DNA from: Sparassis latifolia | Taxonomy: Eukaryota; Basidiomycota; Agaricomycetes; Polyporales; Sparassidaceae | Length of the DNA stretch: 64,000 nt | Reading direction: 5' to 3' | Assembly (NCBI GenBank): GCA_018466975.1 | Contig: CM031563.1 | Coordinates: 1-64,000 of the forward strand | Shown: positions 1 to 11,223 of the stretch, piece by piece | How positions within the stretch are numbered: position 1 is the stretch's first letter | Layout of the letters: each line of letters starts with the position of its first letter | The notes under the pieces: generated by a model | Database searches by the model: none | What the model saw: only the letters and a program-made list of their open reading frames with translations | Told to the model about the DNA's origin: nothing | Program-made: the position numbers and the translations under genes

Positions 1-1750
1 TTGAGTGTCAGGCCCTGGTATGATGCGACTTGGAAGAAAGTCAGAGCAGCCGCCGGATCGATAAAAGTCACAAACTGTAGGTAGTAAGAAAATTGTGAGC
101 GGATATGAACAACGCCAGAACAAATACCGTAGTACTGACAGCGATGTGCTTATCCTGCATATACCTCAAGCTCTGCAAAACACCGCCACGAATAGCATTA
201 CACAAGTCTTCTGTCGTCGTCTCGGGATGTATGTTACCCAGATAGACAGTACGGTTCAAGCCCTGGCTACCTGTCATGCCCTGAAGCGCATCCGGCGAGA
301 AAGCCATGTACGGCGAGAGCGGAGACGCGAACGGGTTCGGCTGGGCCGCCTGCAGAGGTGTCAGTGTTGCAGCCGCAGACTGCGCCACGAGTGACTGCGC
401 TGCGGCAGCCTGGGCAGCCTGAGCTGCAGCTTGCTGTGACTTGGGGATGTAAGCGCAACGGTCCTTGCCATAGTTCACGCGTTTGCCCGCCCAGGCCGGC
501 TCCGTTGGTAGAGTGTTGACCACCTATTTATGTCGGCGTAAACGACGTGTGTGACCATAATCAGAAGGTGTGTAACATACCTTCGTGGCAACAGAGATGC
601 TCAGGAAGTGTACGAAGCCAATGTTTTTGTCGCGAACGATCTTGACTTGATCGATCAACCCGAAACGGCTGAGGTCGTCCCTCAGCAGCTCCTCCGTGAC
701 GCTCTCATCTAAACCACCCAGATAGACGTTCCGGCTTGCATTGCTCTGCTGAATCGCGAGAGCAACCTGACTTGGGACAGCGGACGGCTTACCCCAGCCA
801 ATCTTGAGCTCTTGTCCGTGCAGAGAGACCTTCTTGATAAGAGCATCCGCGTGGAAAGCTGCTGCCGTGGCGCCATCCAAGAAGGACAAGAAGACACAAG
901 ACTTCTCAGGAAGTACTCGGATGGACTCGAGAGGCCCAAAGTGCACCAAGTTCAAAAGTTCATCCACGGACGCCGTGGCGGGAAGGTTCCCAACATAGAC
1001 CGTCCTCCCTGTCGCATTGTTCTGACCAGCAAGCGCTGCAGATAATGTAGCTGGCGAATATGGGCCAGGAGCTTGTAGCTGGGGTATAGTGAGGGATGGC
1101 ACGCGCTGTTGACCCATATTCTAATGCGTACGTTAGAAATTTATGTGTTTGAGTTTATCATTTCTCCAGAAGACGAATGCACTCACCTGGGCAAAGTTCG
1201 CCATCTGGGCGTTGTACGCCGGATATGCTGTAAGGAGGTTCATCGCAGGGATACCCACACCCATCATATTGAAAGGGAACGCGCCGTATTGTGCGTTAGG
1301 GTTTCCGCTTGCAGAGGGCGGTTGCTGCTGCTGAGGTGTGTACGGCCCAGCGGTGTTGGGGCTCATCTGCGGCTGCATGCCGTTGGGAGCCGTGGCAGTG
1401 TTGATGGTCAACGACGGAGTGGAATATAGCGGGTTCGCATTGAAACCGCCAGGCGGGGAGTTACTGGCATAGCCTGCCTGGTTAATGTTTGCCTGCGGGC
1501 CATATCCATAGTTAGCAAACGCATCGCGCGCAGCCGCATTGGGGTTCGAAAGTCCGTTAGGACCGAACGAAGTGGGTGACCAACGGGCCTTTTTCGCGTC
1601 AGGACCACCAACAGCATCCATAGTCCTCTGGGTGAAATGCACCGCGTCAATACACGCATGAATTATTGGGAGACGACGCACCTTCATCATGTCGAGTTCA
1701 AGACCAGCGTAGGTTGGATATTGGGCGTAAGCTGTTTGCGAGTCGTCCAT
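1..1750 (-). CDS. Nrd1/Mrn1-like multi-RRM RNA-binding protein (3' end outside window)
   Basis: Exons on the minus strand are 1187-1750, 581-1120, 140-523 and 1-74; all junctions are phase 0 and the last exon runs off the left edge. Residues 1-190 are a low-complexity Gln/Pro/Asn-rich N-terminus. Three RRMs follow in sequence: RNP2-type RTVYVGNLP with RNP1-type SCVFLSFLD, then RNVYLGGLD with NIGFVHFLS, then RTVYLGNIH whose RNP1 (FVTFID) lies in exon 1-74. The signatures LKIGWGKPSA and WAGKRVNYGKDRC between RRMs match the S. pombe Nrd1 / S. cerevisiae Mrn1 family of cytoplasmic mRNA-binding regulators of differentiation and stress (family knowledge). A fourth RRM is expected beyond the window. 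A 54-nt in-frame segment (1628-1681) has GT and AG ends and may be a further intron. The start ATG at 1750 is the first in frame. Confidence 0.88.
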
Positions 1751-2174
1751 GGTGCGATGAGGGGATATGGAGAAAATGGATGGGGGAGTAGGTAACGGAG
1801 AAGAAAAAGATAGAAGACAAGTTAGAGAGTGTGGGGGTGCGCGAAAGCGGGCGGAAACTCTAGCAAAAGAGTGTGTTGGTTTTTAAAAAATGACACGCAC
1901 AAAAAAGAGGGCAGTGGGGTGCGATATATATGATTATTTAAAGGAAAGCTCTTGAATTCACGGCTGCCCAACCACGAAGGAAGAAGAGTCAGGGACAACG
2001 GGCAGGCGACAGCGGAAACGAGAACTGAAGAACGATAAACAAGGAGCGATGCCTGGCGCTCGATACCACCGCCGCTCACTACACCACCTTCCTTTCCCAC
2101 ACACCAGCGCACGGACCACTCGTCAAATGATATAATTCCATATGACATTACCGAAGAAATATCCGCTAGTCCAT
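1751..2174. other. Intergenic, 5' flank of the RRM gene
   Basis: This stretch holds the 5' flank of the minus-strand RRM gene and the 3' flank of the minus-strand lipase gene. A TATATA run at about 1924-1931 is the only promoter-like signal, and its use is not established. No coding region was recognised. Confidence 0.5.
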
Positions 2175-3518
2175 CTACAGCCTCGACACTGGTATGTTAC
2201 TCGCCTCGGGCACCTCGCCCAAACGCCTGCTGAGACGGGCCTCCACCCACTCGATGCACTCGTCCACAAATTTCTCCTTCACTCCATCAGGCTCGTTTGC
2301 AAGTTCGTGGTATCCGTCCTGTGATCGTGTCCGATCGTCACATTTCGCACGCCTTCCATAGAACCACGAGAAGCATACCGAATACAACGAGATCTTCTTG
2401 TCTTCCGCATCAAGCTTGCCGTAGAATTCTTCCACTGCTTTGCACGACGCAATCTGTACGAGCATCCCTCTTACCAAGTCAAGGTACAACACGTGGAACC
2501 TCGCTCACCTTGTCATCGGTCCCATGCAGGATAAGGAGCTGATAGGACGTGTGTTATAAGGTTTACGCGCACTGGGATGAATCACCACACACCGGAATTT
2601 GCTTCGGCCAGCGCTTATAATCATTCCACAGCAATTGCTCGCCCTAATCACAGGTCACAGAGTTGTGTTGAGAACAATTATCCAATAATTCTCACCAAGT
2701 TGAGCATATCTGCCAGCCCGCGCAAGGTGCCCCTCTGCTTCAAAAGGGGGTCGTTCGCCGCGGCCTCATTAACGACGGGGTCATGTGATAAGTGCTAGAC
2801 TCGATGTGAGTACAGCATAGCAGCATGGATGCAGACACAGATGGCGTAAATGGCATACAGATTAATGCTCTTGGAACACTTACCTCGGGTAGTACCTCCG
2901 CAGGGAACGGCATATGCGGTAAGACCATAGCGGCTTTTTCCCCTACCCATCGAAGCAACCTTGAGACTGGAGTAGTCTGCTCGAGGAAAGGACTCGACGC
3001 GATGATCCCAGAAAGCATCTGAACAGTCTCTGGAGATGGCGGAGCCTTCACGCGGGTGGCGAAGGCTAGAGAAAGCGCTCCGCCCTACAGGCTCTTTCTT
3101 AGAAGAGCAGCATGCACAGGACGACACCACTCACCATGGAATGACCCATCAAAAACAGAGGAGAGTCCGGATATTGACCCTTCAGGTACTGCACCCACCA
3201 CTGGACATCGCTCAACTGGTCTCTGAGACACGTCTTTCCGTATGCACTTCCCTTACTGCGATGCTCCAGATCAACCGCCGTCTGGCCGAACCCGCGCTGG
3301 TCGTATGTAAAGAGGGTATAACCTCTCGCAGCCCAGATGCGATGAACATGGGCATATCGAGCAGTGTACTCTGCAAAACCGTGGACGAAAAGGATAACTC
3401 CCCGAGGGGCGCTGGAGTCAGCGGCGGGGTAAGTCCTTGTGTAGAACTGGTGTCCGTCGAAGCCCGGCAACCAGGCTTCTGTAACGACTGGGGTGTCAGA
3501 CATTTGCACAGATGTCAA
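2175..3518 (-). CDS. Monoglyceride lipase-like alpha/beta hydrolase
   Basis: Seven exons: 3135-3518, 2884-3084, 2696-2794, 2593-2643, 2509-2538, 2379-2453, 2175-2318. All are phase 0 and encode 327 residues. The nucleophile elbow GHSMGG is formed across the first splice junction, which supports the model. An oxyanion-type HGF motif (LFVHGFAEY) lies near residue 45, the acid-loop region LLILHGTDDK is in exon 5, and the catalytic His is in GYHELANEPD of the last exon. The order and spacing fit the serine hydrolase Hydrolase_4 family, including yeast Yju3 and mammalian MGLL, which cleave monoacylglycerols to glycerol and fatty acid. There is no signal peptide or membrane segment, so it is probably cytosolic or lipid-droplet associated. 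A second in-frame ATG at 3503 is an equally possible start. Confidence 0.92.
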
Positions 3519-4118
3519 CTGTATATGCCTTTGGACAAAGCCTGGATGTAACCGTGTGGAATCTGAGGACAGGCCTTTGCTAGGGGGATTTTAGTGTGCG
3601 GTGTTGGTAGGGTGTTGATGAGGTGAACGGAAAAGTCCATTCGTACTCCGCTCCAAAATAGAATGCTACGGCCGTTCGATATTACTAGTACTTGTACGCG
3701 TGTATGATGGTGGCACCGACCCCAGCGGGTGGGCGCTGGCGGGTGTGATGCGCTCGCTACCGCTCTGGCGTTTCACATCGGATAGCAACCGAGGCTAGTG
3801 GGGCGTGACACGGACTTGTTATTCCAACTAGTTAGCGCCCCGTCCGCAGGCCGGGCACGAAAATTGGCTCTCAACCTTGAACCGGCGTGACACCAGATCT
3901 GAGCCAGCAAAGACGGGGTTGTGACCTGCTCTGAGACAGTCTCACTGAGACTGCTCTGAGGGAACGCAACGGACCCGTTGTGACGCGCGTGTACTGCATC
4001 AGCAAAAATCAACTTTTTGGTTACCTCCATTTAGCTTCCTTATCTCCTTAAGGAGGTCTCCGTTATTATTTGGGCAATTAAAGCCAATAAGGGTGAATAA
4101 TGGTAAGCAAAAGTTGAC
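3519..4118. other. Intergenic, 5' flank of the lipase gene
   Basis: No supported gene. It contains a 17-nt near-palindrome at 3937-3953 (8-nt arms) flanked by direct copies of GCTCTGAG, and a perfect 12-nt palindrome CTCCTTAAGGAG at 4044-4055. An 85-codon minus-strand open frame (3773-4030) has no recognisable motif and is not called. Confidence 0.5.
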
Positions 4119-4126
4119 TTTTGCTG

Positions 4127-4151
4127 GGGACTCTTGCTATAGTGGTAGGGT
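4127..4151 (+). repeat. Left terminal inverted repeat of the hAT element
   Basis: About 25 bp starting GGGACTCT; the reverse complement of 4946-4970 matches with one clear difference (T against A at the ninth base). Confidence 0.88.
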
Positions 4152-4156
4152 ACCTA

Positions 4157-4186
4157 GGACCTAGCGGAGTTGGACCTAGCGGAGTT
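4157..4186 (+). repeat. 15-bp tandem duplication inside the hAT element
   Basis: The 15-mer GGACCTAGCGGAGTT occurs twice head-to-tail at 4157-4171 and 4172-4186, just inside the left terminal repeat. Subterminal repeats can be transposase binding sites in hAT elements, but here this is only a possibility. Confidence 0.7.
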
Positions 4187-4945
4187 TGAAATACCTACTA
4201 TCTTCGGAAGGTGGGTGCTTTATATGGTGCACCTCTGACATAAGCAGACTGGTGCATCTTGGCAAGAATTCCACTCTACTCAATTTATTTCTGCCTCAGT
4301 GTACTTGCATCCTGTAAAATATAATTCCGGGTGAGCTTACACTGATGGTATACACCAGAGAAAGCTTTGGAAGTAGACAAGGTGATGCAACAGTTCACCA
4401 TGCTCTGCACCTCGTGACACCCAAAATTCAGCTGCAGCCTGATTGCTTGACTATGGCACTTATCCATCAGCTGTATATCATACACAATGCAATGTAAGAA
4501 CTGCATGTCTACCAAGGGGATATCCTGAGGATGAGGTGCAGTATGGGTGAGCATACAATGGTGTGAAGTTGTCTCTTTATTGCTGATGATGCAGCACTGG
4601 CATGTACAGTACATATTCCAGGCCTCACCCACAGGATGAGAAGAAAATTTTGATTACTGTGTCTATAGTATGTGTCTATGTGTATAGAAATTTTCTACTC
4701 AGCAGTATAAGCTGTGCAGAGTCTGATGTCTGATGCAAGTCCCTGAGAACTGCAGTCAACAACATTTGAATAGATCCTGTCTGGCTCCAGTTAGATTGAT
4801 GCAAAATGTTCTGTGTATTCAAGCTGAGGGCTTGGGCAATCATATCAACTAAGAGGTTAAGCAAAACTCTGAATGCATGATGCTACAGAGATGTCTTCTT
4901 CTCCTCTCTCGAATTAATTTAATTAATTTAAATTAATTTCTTCGG

Positions 4946-4970
4946 ACCCTACCACTATAGCTAGAGTCCC
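4946..4970 (-). repeat. Right terminal inverted repeat of the hAT element
   Basis: Inverted partner of 4127-4151, immediately followed by the 8-bp target duplication at 4971-4978. Confidence 0.88.
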
Positions 4971-5163
4971 TTTTGCTGTAGGTCCGGAGCAAGCCTCCGT
5001 GCCGGCGCGCCGGCAACGAAGGTGTGCGGAGCACTAAAATGCACGTGGAGAAGGCGGCTTGTTCCGAACCTAGTACTTACGCGCTCCCCTTCATTCACGC
5101 TAAGAACTTGCTAAGGACGTGTCATAGCACGCTCAGGCTGGCGAGCAGATATCTTGTGCTGAA

Positions 5164-5862
5164 ATGAACTTGTCCTTATACGCCGTCACCGCCTTTCTCA
5201 TCATTGACACGGATGGCCATCGCGTGTTGGCGAAGTACTACCATCCCAAAAGCCATCCCCAAGGAGAGTCCAAGAAACTCACAACGTTGAAGGAGCAGCG
5301 TGCGTTTGAGAAGGGTCTATGGCAGAAGACAAAGAAAGCCGGAGGTTCGTCCGATGCAGCTCGTTCAGAGTGATATCCGCACATATCTCAGTTGATGTTG
5401 TTCGCGCTTAACACGGTGTCATGAAACCGCAGGCGACATCATTCTATTCGATTCACATCTGGCGGTTTACAAGCACTCGCTAGACCTCATATTCTATCTC
5501 ATTGGTGACCCAACCGAGAATGAATTGATGCTGCACTCTGCGCTTGTTGCTTTCTCTGACGCAGTCCACTTACTTCTGCGGAACCAAGTGGAGAAGCGCG
5601 CGGTGCTAGAAAATCTGGACTTGGTATTACTGTGTCTAGACGAGACTATCGACGACGGGTACGTCTCTGTCATCGTCCGCCCAACGACGTACTCCAATAT
5701 TGCTGTTCTAGGATCATCGTTGAGACGGACTCGACCACTATCGCGTCACGAGTCAGTCGGCCAAGGGCAGACACGACGGAGATTGTCATCAACGAGCAGA
5801 CGCTGCTGAGCGCGTACCAGACAGTGAAGGAAAAAGTGCAGCACCGGATAGGACAGTTGTAA
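5164..5862 (+). CDS. RET3: Coatomer subunit zeta (zeta-COP)
   Basis: Three exons, 5164-5344, 5433-5658 and 5712-5862, join in phase to 185 residues, the usual length for zeta-COP. The longin-type core is clear: AFLIIDTDGHRVLAKYYHP at residues 10-28, then GDIILFDSHLAVYKHSLDL and NLDLVLLCLDETIDDG, ending with an amphipathic C-terminal helix (LLSAYQTVKEKVQHRI). Zeta-COP is a small chain of the heptameric COPI coat and acts in Golgi-to-ER retrograde transport (established). The start ATG at 5164 gives the conserved N-terminus without extension. The first intron is 88 nt with a GTTCGT donor. Confidence 0.95.
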
Positions 5863-6331
5863 TGAGTATTTATTATTCTTGTATGTCTTCTTCCGGATCT
5901 CTTTAAGATGCTCATCCTTATTCCTTCACCAGCGATAGGATCATTGTAACACCATACTTGAGAACATATCAAAGGCGTATGCCTTCTCATTACCTTCAGC
6001 AGGACTTCACGGGTTTACCAACTGACATGACTGTATCACGCGAAGTTGCTCAGGGTCTGCTATTTTGGTGGGGTTGGAAGTTGTTTGCTGCGTGCTTCTG
6101 ACAATGGTGGGAGTAACGAATGTTCCGCGTACCTGCGCCATGTGATCATTACCGTGACTGACTGTCGGACGTTCCTGCATGATAGCCCACGCCCATGTGT
6201 TCCCCAGTGTAGTTGCGCACGTTCATTGTGGTCCACACGCACTCTTTCTCCTCACGTTCTTCCATCAATTGGAAGACGATGCGTCCAATCAATTTTCTGT
6301 CAGGGGATTTCGCATATATAACGCTGCCATC
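5863..6331. other. Intergenic between zeta-COP and the phosphoesterase gene
   Basis: Holds the 3' flank of zeta-COP and the 5' flank of the next gene. Open frames here lack motifs and no coding region is supported. Confidence 0.5.
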
Positions 6332-9300
6332 ATGAAGAGACTCCTCCGACGTGCCAGGCGAATGCAGTTCGCGTTCAGGTTCTTTGCCGCGCTCACGGCG
6401 GTCGCGACATGTGTGCTCGCACATGATCATCACGATGAGCACCAGCATTCGAAGCGTCTCTATCCTCAGGTACCCCTCACTCCTCCCTACCGGCCCCTGG
6501 TTTGGGGGGATTTGTGCGTTTACAATCCTCTGTGTGCATAACTCACCTCTGATACTCAGCGCAGGAACGTCATCCACAGCACGGATACTCATGGATGGCT
6601 CCTTGGGCACCAGCATACGTCTTTTCCAGAGCCTAGTTTCAGGTTCGAGTGTGCGTCCAAGTTAGAAAATGACACTCATGAGCGCACAGTGGTGATCTGG
6701 GTGATTTCGCGTCGTTCGTCGCGCATATGAAGGAGGTTGCTATCGTGGGTAGTCATTACTTGCTACCATGATTTAGTACTGACGAGTAGTTATCGCGCAG
6801 GAGAAAGATGTTGACCTCCTCATCGTGGATAGCGGAGATTTGCACGATGGTAATGGAACAACCCAGTGCGCTCTTCATTGGCCTGGGTTTAACACCAGGA
6901 AATGTAGGTACGGGATTGTCAGATGGTTACCCTCCTGGTGGAGTGGACGGGCAAGAAGTAGGATTTCGTTACTTTCAACGATCCCGGCTACTCAGAAGTA
7001 GTCACAATTTCATACCTCTAGACCAACAAGTTCATGTTGCAGGTGCCATACGACCTCATGTGTATCGGAAAGTACGTGCAAGGTCGTCGTCTCCGCTGCA
7101 GTTGATACTGATATTTTTATTAGCCACGAGCTGTATATTTATGCTGACACATATGACATGTACACCAACTTCGTTCCGTACATGAACGGGCGGTACCTGT
7201 CTTCGAATGTTAACATTACTGTATTTGACGAGAGTAACAATCCTGTCAGCGTTCCCGTTGGGGGTAAGTGCATTCACTTATGGCGTCCGGTTTTGTCGAC
7301 ACTACACTATTTCTTTTACAGAACGGTATGTCAAATTCAAGACCAGGAAGTCAGCGCTCCCACTACGCGTACCGTGTCCCATCGAAATTGACATCCAATT
7401 TTAGGGGCCGTTCTGTTACCTCCATCGGTGTTCTCTATGACTTTACTGGAAACGACGTCAACACGACTGTGCAGACAGTCGCCAATATGGTCAAGGAATC
7501 ATGGGTGAGTCTGGTGCGGATGATATATGCCGAGTTCTCATATGACGATTAAATGCAGTTTGAGGAAGCTATCGAGGAGGAGCCTGACGTCTTTGTTCTG
7601 ATTGGGTACGTGATATGTAGTTCATGGGTGTACTTGCCGCTTACGGTACACTCTCTATGCAGACACATGCCCGTCAGCCTTGATAATTGTGAGGCTCCCT
7701 GCAGCTTGCATTCGAAGTATGCATGATGTGAACTTTCTATTCGACAGGGCCGGTCGTATTCAATGCCGTGAGGGCTGTACATCCCACGACGCCTATCATG
7801 ATATTCGGTGGTGAGTATGTTGTAGTGCGTTCAAGTCATCATCAAACTGTCGAACTAACCTTCCCCGGACGATCAGGGCACACTCATATCCGGGATTGCC
7901 GTAAGTCGACGCAGCTAGGGAATCCACTCTTTGAGTACTGATTTTGTGCTCTATTAGAGCAGTACGATGGGCGGACTATGGCACTTGAAAGTGGTCGGTA
8001 CATGGAGACTATCGGTGCGTAATACCTACTACCCCGGGCCTCGAATGTTCCTGATGTGAGACTGAAGTCCGTGATTTGTAGGCTGGATGAGTAAGGGGTT
8101 CACTTCTCTGCTATATGACAGAAGTCTGAAGCAGCGACACAGGTGTTCGATCCCTTGATGTTCCCGGTAACCAAAATTTAACCTTCAGCCGACGTTACCT
8201 CGACAACAACCGTGTAACCTATGAGGTGGGTATGTAGAAATCGTTACCCATGCCCTAACTGTTACGCCGTTTAACAGTATCACAGCACTCACAACAACTA
8301 CACGTTTGACACTTTGTCCGGCAAGGAAATCACTCAGGGCTTGGAGCAGCTCGCGATCAACTACGACCTCAGCTACTTGTACGGATATGCCCCCCAGGAT
8401 TACACATTATCTCGGTGAGTTATGAATTTCTTCTGGTGTGTTGTACCTTTTTATCCTCTTCTACAGCAATCCTTACCCCTCCAACGGCTCTGTGCTGACC
8501 CTCTACGTTGCTGAGGTACAGACACCTGAACCGTCGGTGACTCTATTATAATAATCCCCTTTCTTGACAATACAGGCGTTGCCCTACTCACTTTCGATCA
8601 ATAACTCGCGTAACATGACGCCGAACATTATCCATTGCAACGGCGGTGAACTGCGCTTCGACATCTACGGCGGCGCCTTCACGAAGAATGATCAGCTCAC
8701 CTCAGCCCCCTTCACGGATTCTTTCTTATACATTCCTGACGTCCCCTTCAGCGTCGCCAACCAGGTGCTCCCCGCATTGAACGGGGATGGCGCTAGCGAG
8801 AAACGTTCGACAGAGTCACTGGACCGTGAGATGGAACGATATGCTCGTGGAGATGTTAGCTTGCGATTCGATTCTTGGCTGCGGGAGATGGATAGGAAAA
8901 CTGGTGCCCAGAAGAGGTCGTCAGTGCCTGAGAACTTGACACTGGGATATGTCACTGAGGATGTACGTGGGGATGCCGTTCTGCGTCTGGCGATCGCTGA
9001 CATGCAGATGCGCAGGGGTGCCCGGGCGCTGGTGATGACACGCTTCATGCAGCGATGGTGGGGATTCCAGACTGTACGGTGTCTCACTTCTAACTCTTTC
9101 GACATTGTAGCCCTACTACGATTCCCCCAACTACATCGCGTCCTACCCGCCCAATGTCACTGCAGACACTCCAGTCGATCTGGTTTTCGTGAACTTCATC
9201 GAGTCGGATTTGCTGGTAATCCTCAACCGTGTACAGAGCGACAAGAACTACACCGCAGCTGATGTTTCATTATACTCCCCTCTTTTGGCGAACGCCATCC

Positions 9301-9332
9301 TCGGATTGTACGCTGAAGAGTATTGGAAGTAG
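6332..9332 (+). CDS. Secreted/vacuolar metallophosphoesterase, C1039 type (YHR202W-like 5'-nucleotidase family)
   Basis: About 21 exons splice in phase to a 619-residue protein. The N-terminus MKRLLRRARR followed by a hydrophobic stretch is a signal peptide or anchor; an ATG at 6362 is an alternative start. Calcineurin-like metal-site motifs occur in order: STDTHGW, VDSGDLHDGTG, IGNHELY (formed across a junction), VLIGHMPV and IFGGHTHIRDC. These coordinate two metal ions in 5'-nucleotidase-type enzymes. The rest fits the fungal C1039 Pesterase group typified by yeast YHR202W (family knowledge; substrate unknown). Several N-glycosylation sequons are present. Exon 15 is only 9 nt (8082-8090). 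The acceptor near 9026 and the donor near 9080 are less certain than the others; both were chosen to keep the family sequence in frame. Confidence 0.88.
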
Positions 9333-9835
9333 GGTCTGATTCCGGTCGGATATGTTACGCGATAGTGAATTGGACCAGTGCGTTGTTCTGTCATTCGCGA
9401 TGTACACCTGAGTCTCTATCATCAGAGGACGGCATTGAATAGAACTTACGTACAATGAATAACTTCCTGGTTAGGTTCCACTTCGTAGAGACGGCAGCAA
9501 AGGCGCGGAAATCGATAGAGGCAGAGATGCGCGTCCAGTGCTCTACGTCGACCGCGAAGGGAGCTTCCTCGTAAACCCTGCCTTCCTTTATTCGAAGGTG
9601 ATATCTCCGACGGTCGACGAGACGTACTTCCCTGGGTTGTAGTTCATGATCATGTCATTGGAGTAATAGTGTTACTGGGACTTAGACCATGCCGGTATTA
9701 CTTATGTACCTACCTACCTACCTACCTAGTTCTTGCTTAGCCCGATCAATACTGCGCGTGTCTCGAATGTCGAATTGTATGATGATTCCTACTGGTAACC
9801 TTGACAGACTGCAGATTATATTATTTCCGTAAGTT
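9333..9835. other. Intergenic with TACC microsatellite
   Basis: No coding region recognised. A (TACC)n microsatellite of about five units lies at 9707-9728. Confidence 0.6.
9707..9728 (+). repeat. (TACC)n microsatellite
   Basis: About five perfect tetranucleotide units in the 5' flank of the methyltransferase-family gene. Confidence 0.9.
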
Positions 9836-11223
9836 ATGTATGGAGTGAGACACCAGCAATTTCCTTGTCAGGCAGCTGCAGTTGTTTACCGTACTCGATC
9901 CGTCCACATGTCGGTCGACGTAAACCAGCTGCTCAGTTCAGATCGCCTTCTCGCATACCTGTTCCCTCTAATACTATTTTTTGTCTGTTTTCAGCTCGGA
10001 GGGAATCCTTTACGGCGACTACGAGACTTGCGGAGAGAGACCTATCGCATTCTCTACGGTTCGACTGCGGCTAGGACCGGGCATTTTCCTCTAGTTAGGG
10101 CGCTGCTCTCTTACGAACATTATGTGGGGCTCTCGCGACAGGAGATCTCAACTATGCGTTCTTCGTATGAAAGACTTCGATGGGCGCACAAGCAGATAGG
10201 CTACGAGCTTGGTTACACCAAGAAGCTAGAGCAGTTGGAGCATGCGGTACTTATAAACGCGAAGATCACTGAGGCCATCGCTAAGCTTGGGCGCAATGAT
10301 TATCGAGAACCGCTACGAGGTTCATACCTCAGCTCTGGAGACACCTACGGTGACGTGGGCAGAGTAGGGGAGTCTCTGAAACATTTTGTCAGAGACTGGA
10401 GTGAGGAGGGCAAGCAGGAGCGCACCACAATATTTGATCCGATACTCGATCTCCTCAAGGAGGTAGATGCTGAGTTGAGGCCGACGAAGAGAGTCCTTGT
10501 GCCAGGCTCTGGACTTGGTAGACTTGCATGGGAGATATCTCAACTTGGTGCGTTCCGGATTATCTTCATGTTTGAGCGGCTAGCTTCACCTGTGTTGTTC
10601 TGAAGGTGTTGACAGGTTATTCAACAACAGCGAATGAACTGTCTTTCTTTATGAATCTGGCATTTCGTTTCCTACTCTCCGGCGAGACGACGGAGAGCCC
10701 AAACCAGCATGTCGTGCAGCCGTATGCCAGCTGGTTTTCCCATCAACGCACGAACGATGCCCTATTTCGTGCTGTGCGTTTTCCGGACGTCGTTCCTCGC
10801 AAGTCTGACGCATTGCAATTTGCTGAGTGCGACTTCCTCTCCCTCCATCCACCTCCGTCACCATCCTCCGGGCAACCGGTGGGGTACGATTATGTCGTGA
10901 CCCTCTTTTTCATTGACACCTCTCTGAATATAATCGAGACAATCGAACACATTCACGAGCTACTTAAGCCGGGTGGCATCTGGATTAACCTAGGACCTCT
11001 CCTTTGGACCAATGGAGGTCAAGCTGCGGTGGAGCTTGGTCTGGATGAGGTTTTGCGCTTGATCCAGATGGTTGGCTTCAGTATGGGAGAGGACTGCCAC
11101 AATTCAGGTGTAAGTACGGTAAGGCGAAGAACAGTTGAATGCGAGTATACGGCGGACAAGCAGGCCACGATGAAATGGCTGTACGAGGCAGAATTTTGGG
11201 TTGCGGTGAAGATGGAGAGGTAA
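9836..11223 (+). CDS. N2227-like (carnosine N-methyltransferase family) protein
   Basis: Two exons, 9836-10547 and 10616-11223, join in phase (QLG-YSTTANE) to 439 residues, or 415 if the ATG at 9908 is used; the latter start looks more natural. A hydrophobic N-terminal segment (LLAYLFPLILFFVCFQLGG) looks like a membrane anchor. The class I SAM methyltransferase motif I is VLVPGSGLGRLAWEIS, with later motifs YDYVVTLFFIDT and LLKPGGIWINLGPL; RRTVECEYTADK near the end is typical of the N2227 family. Members include vertebrate CARNMT1 and yeast YNL092W, which methylate carnosine or related substrates (established for CARNMT1). The fungal substrate is unknown. Confidence 0.9.

Larger units (their letters stand above)
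4119..4978. mobile_element. Non-autonomous hAT-type DNA transposon (MITE-like)
   Basis: The element is 4127-4970 (844 bp). Both ends start GGGACTCT and form terminal inverted repeats of about 25 bp (4127-4151 against 4946-4970) with one clear mismatch. It is flanked by identical 8-bp direct repeats TTTTGCTG at 4119-4126 and 4971-4978. An 8-bp target-site duplication with short TIRs is diagnostic of the hAT superfamily (established knowledge). The interior is AT-rich compared with its surroundings and contains no recognisable transposase; its minus-strand open frames of 115 and 62 codons show no hAT motifs. It is therefore probably mobilised in trans or dead. The near-identical ends and exact duplications suggest a fairly recent insertion. 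Confidence 0.88.

Noticed and set aside
4285..4864. Minus-strand frames of 115 and 62 codons inside the hAT element
   Set aside because: They show no transposase motif (no BED finger, RNase H or dimerisation block), so the element is called non-autonomous.
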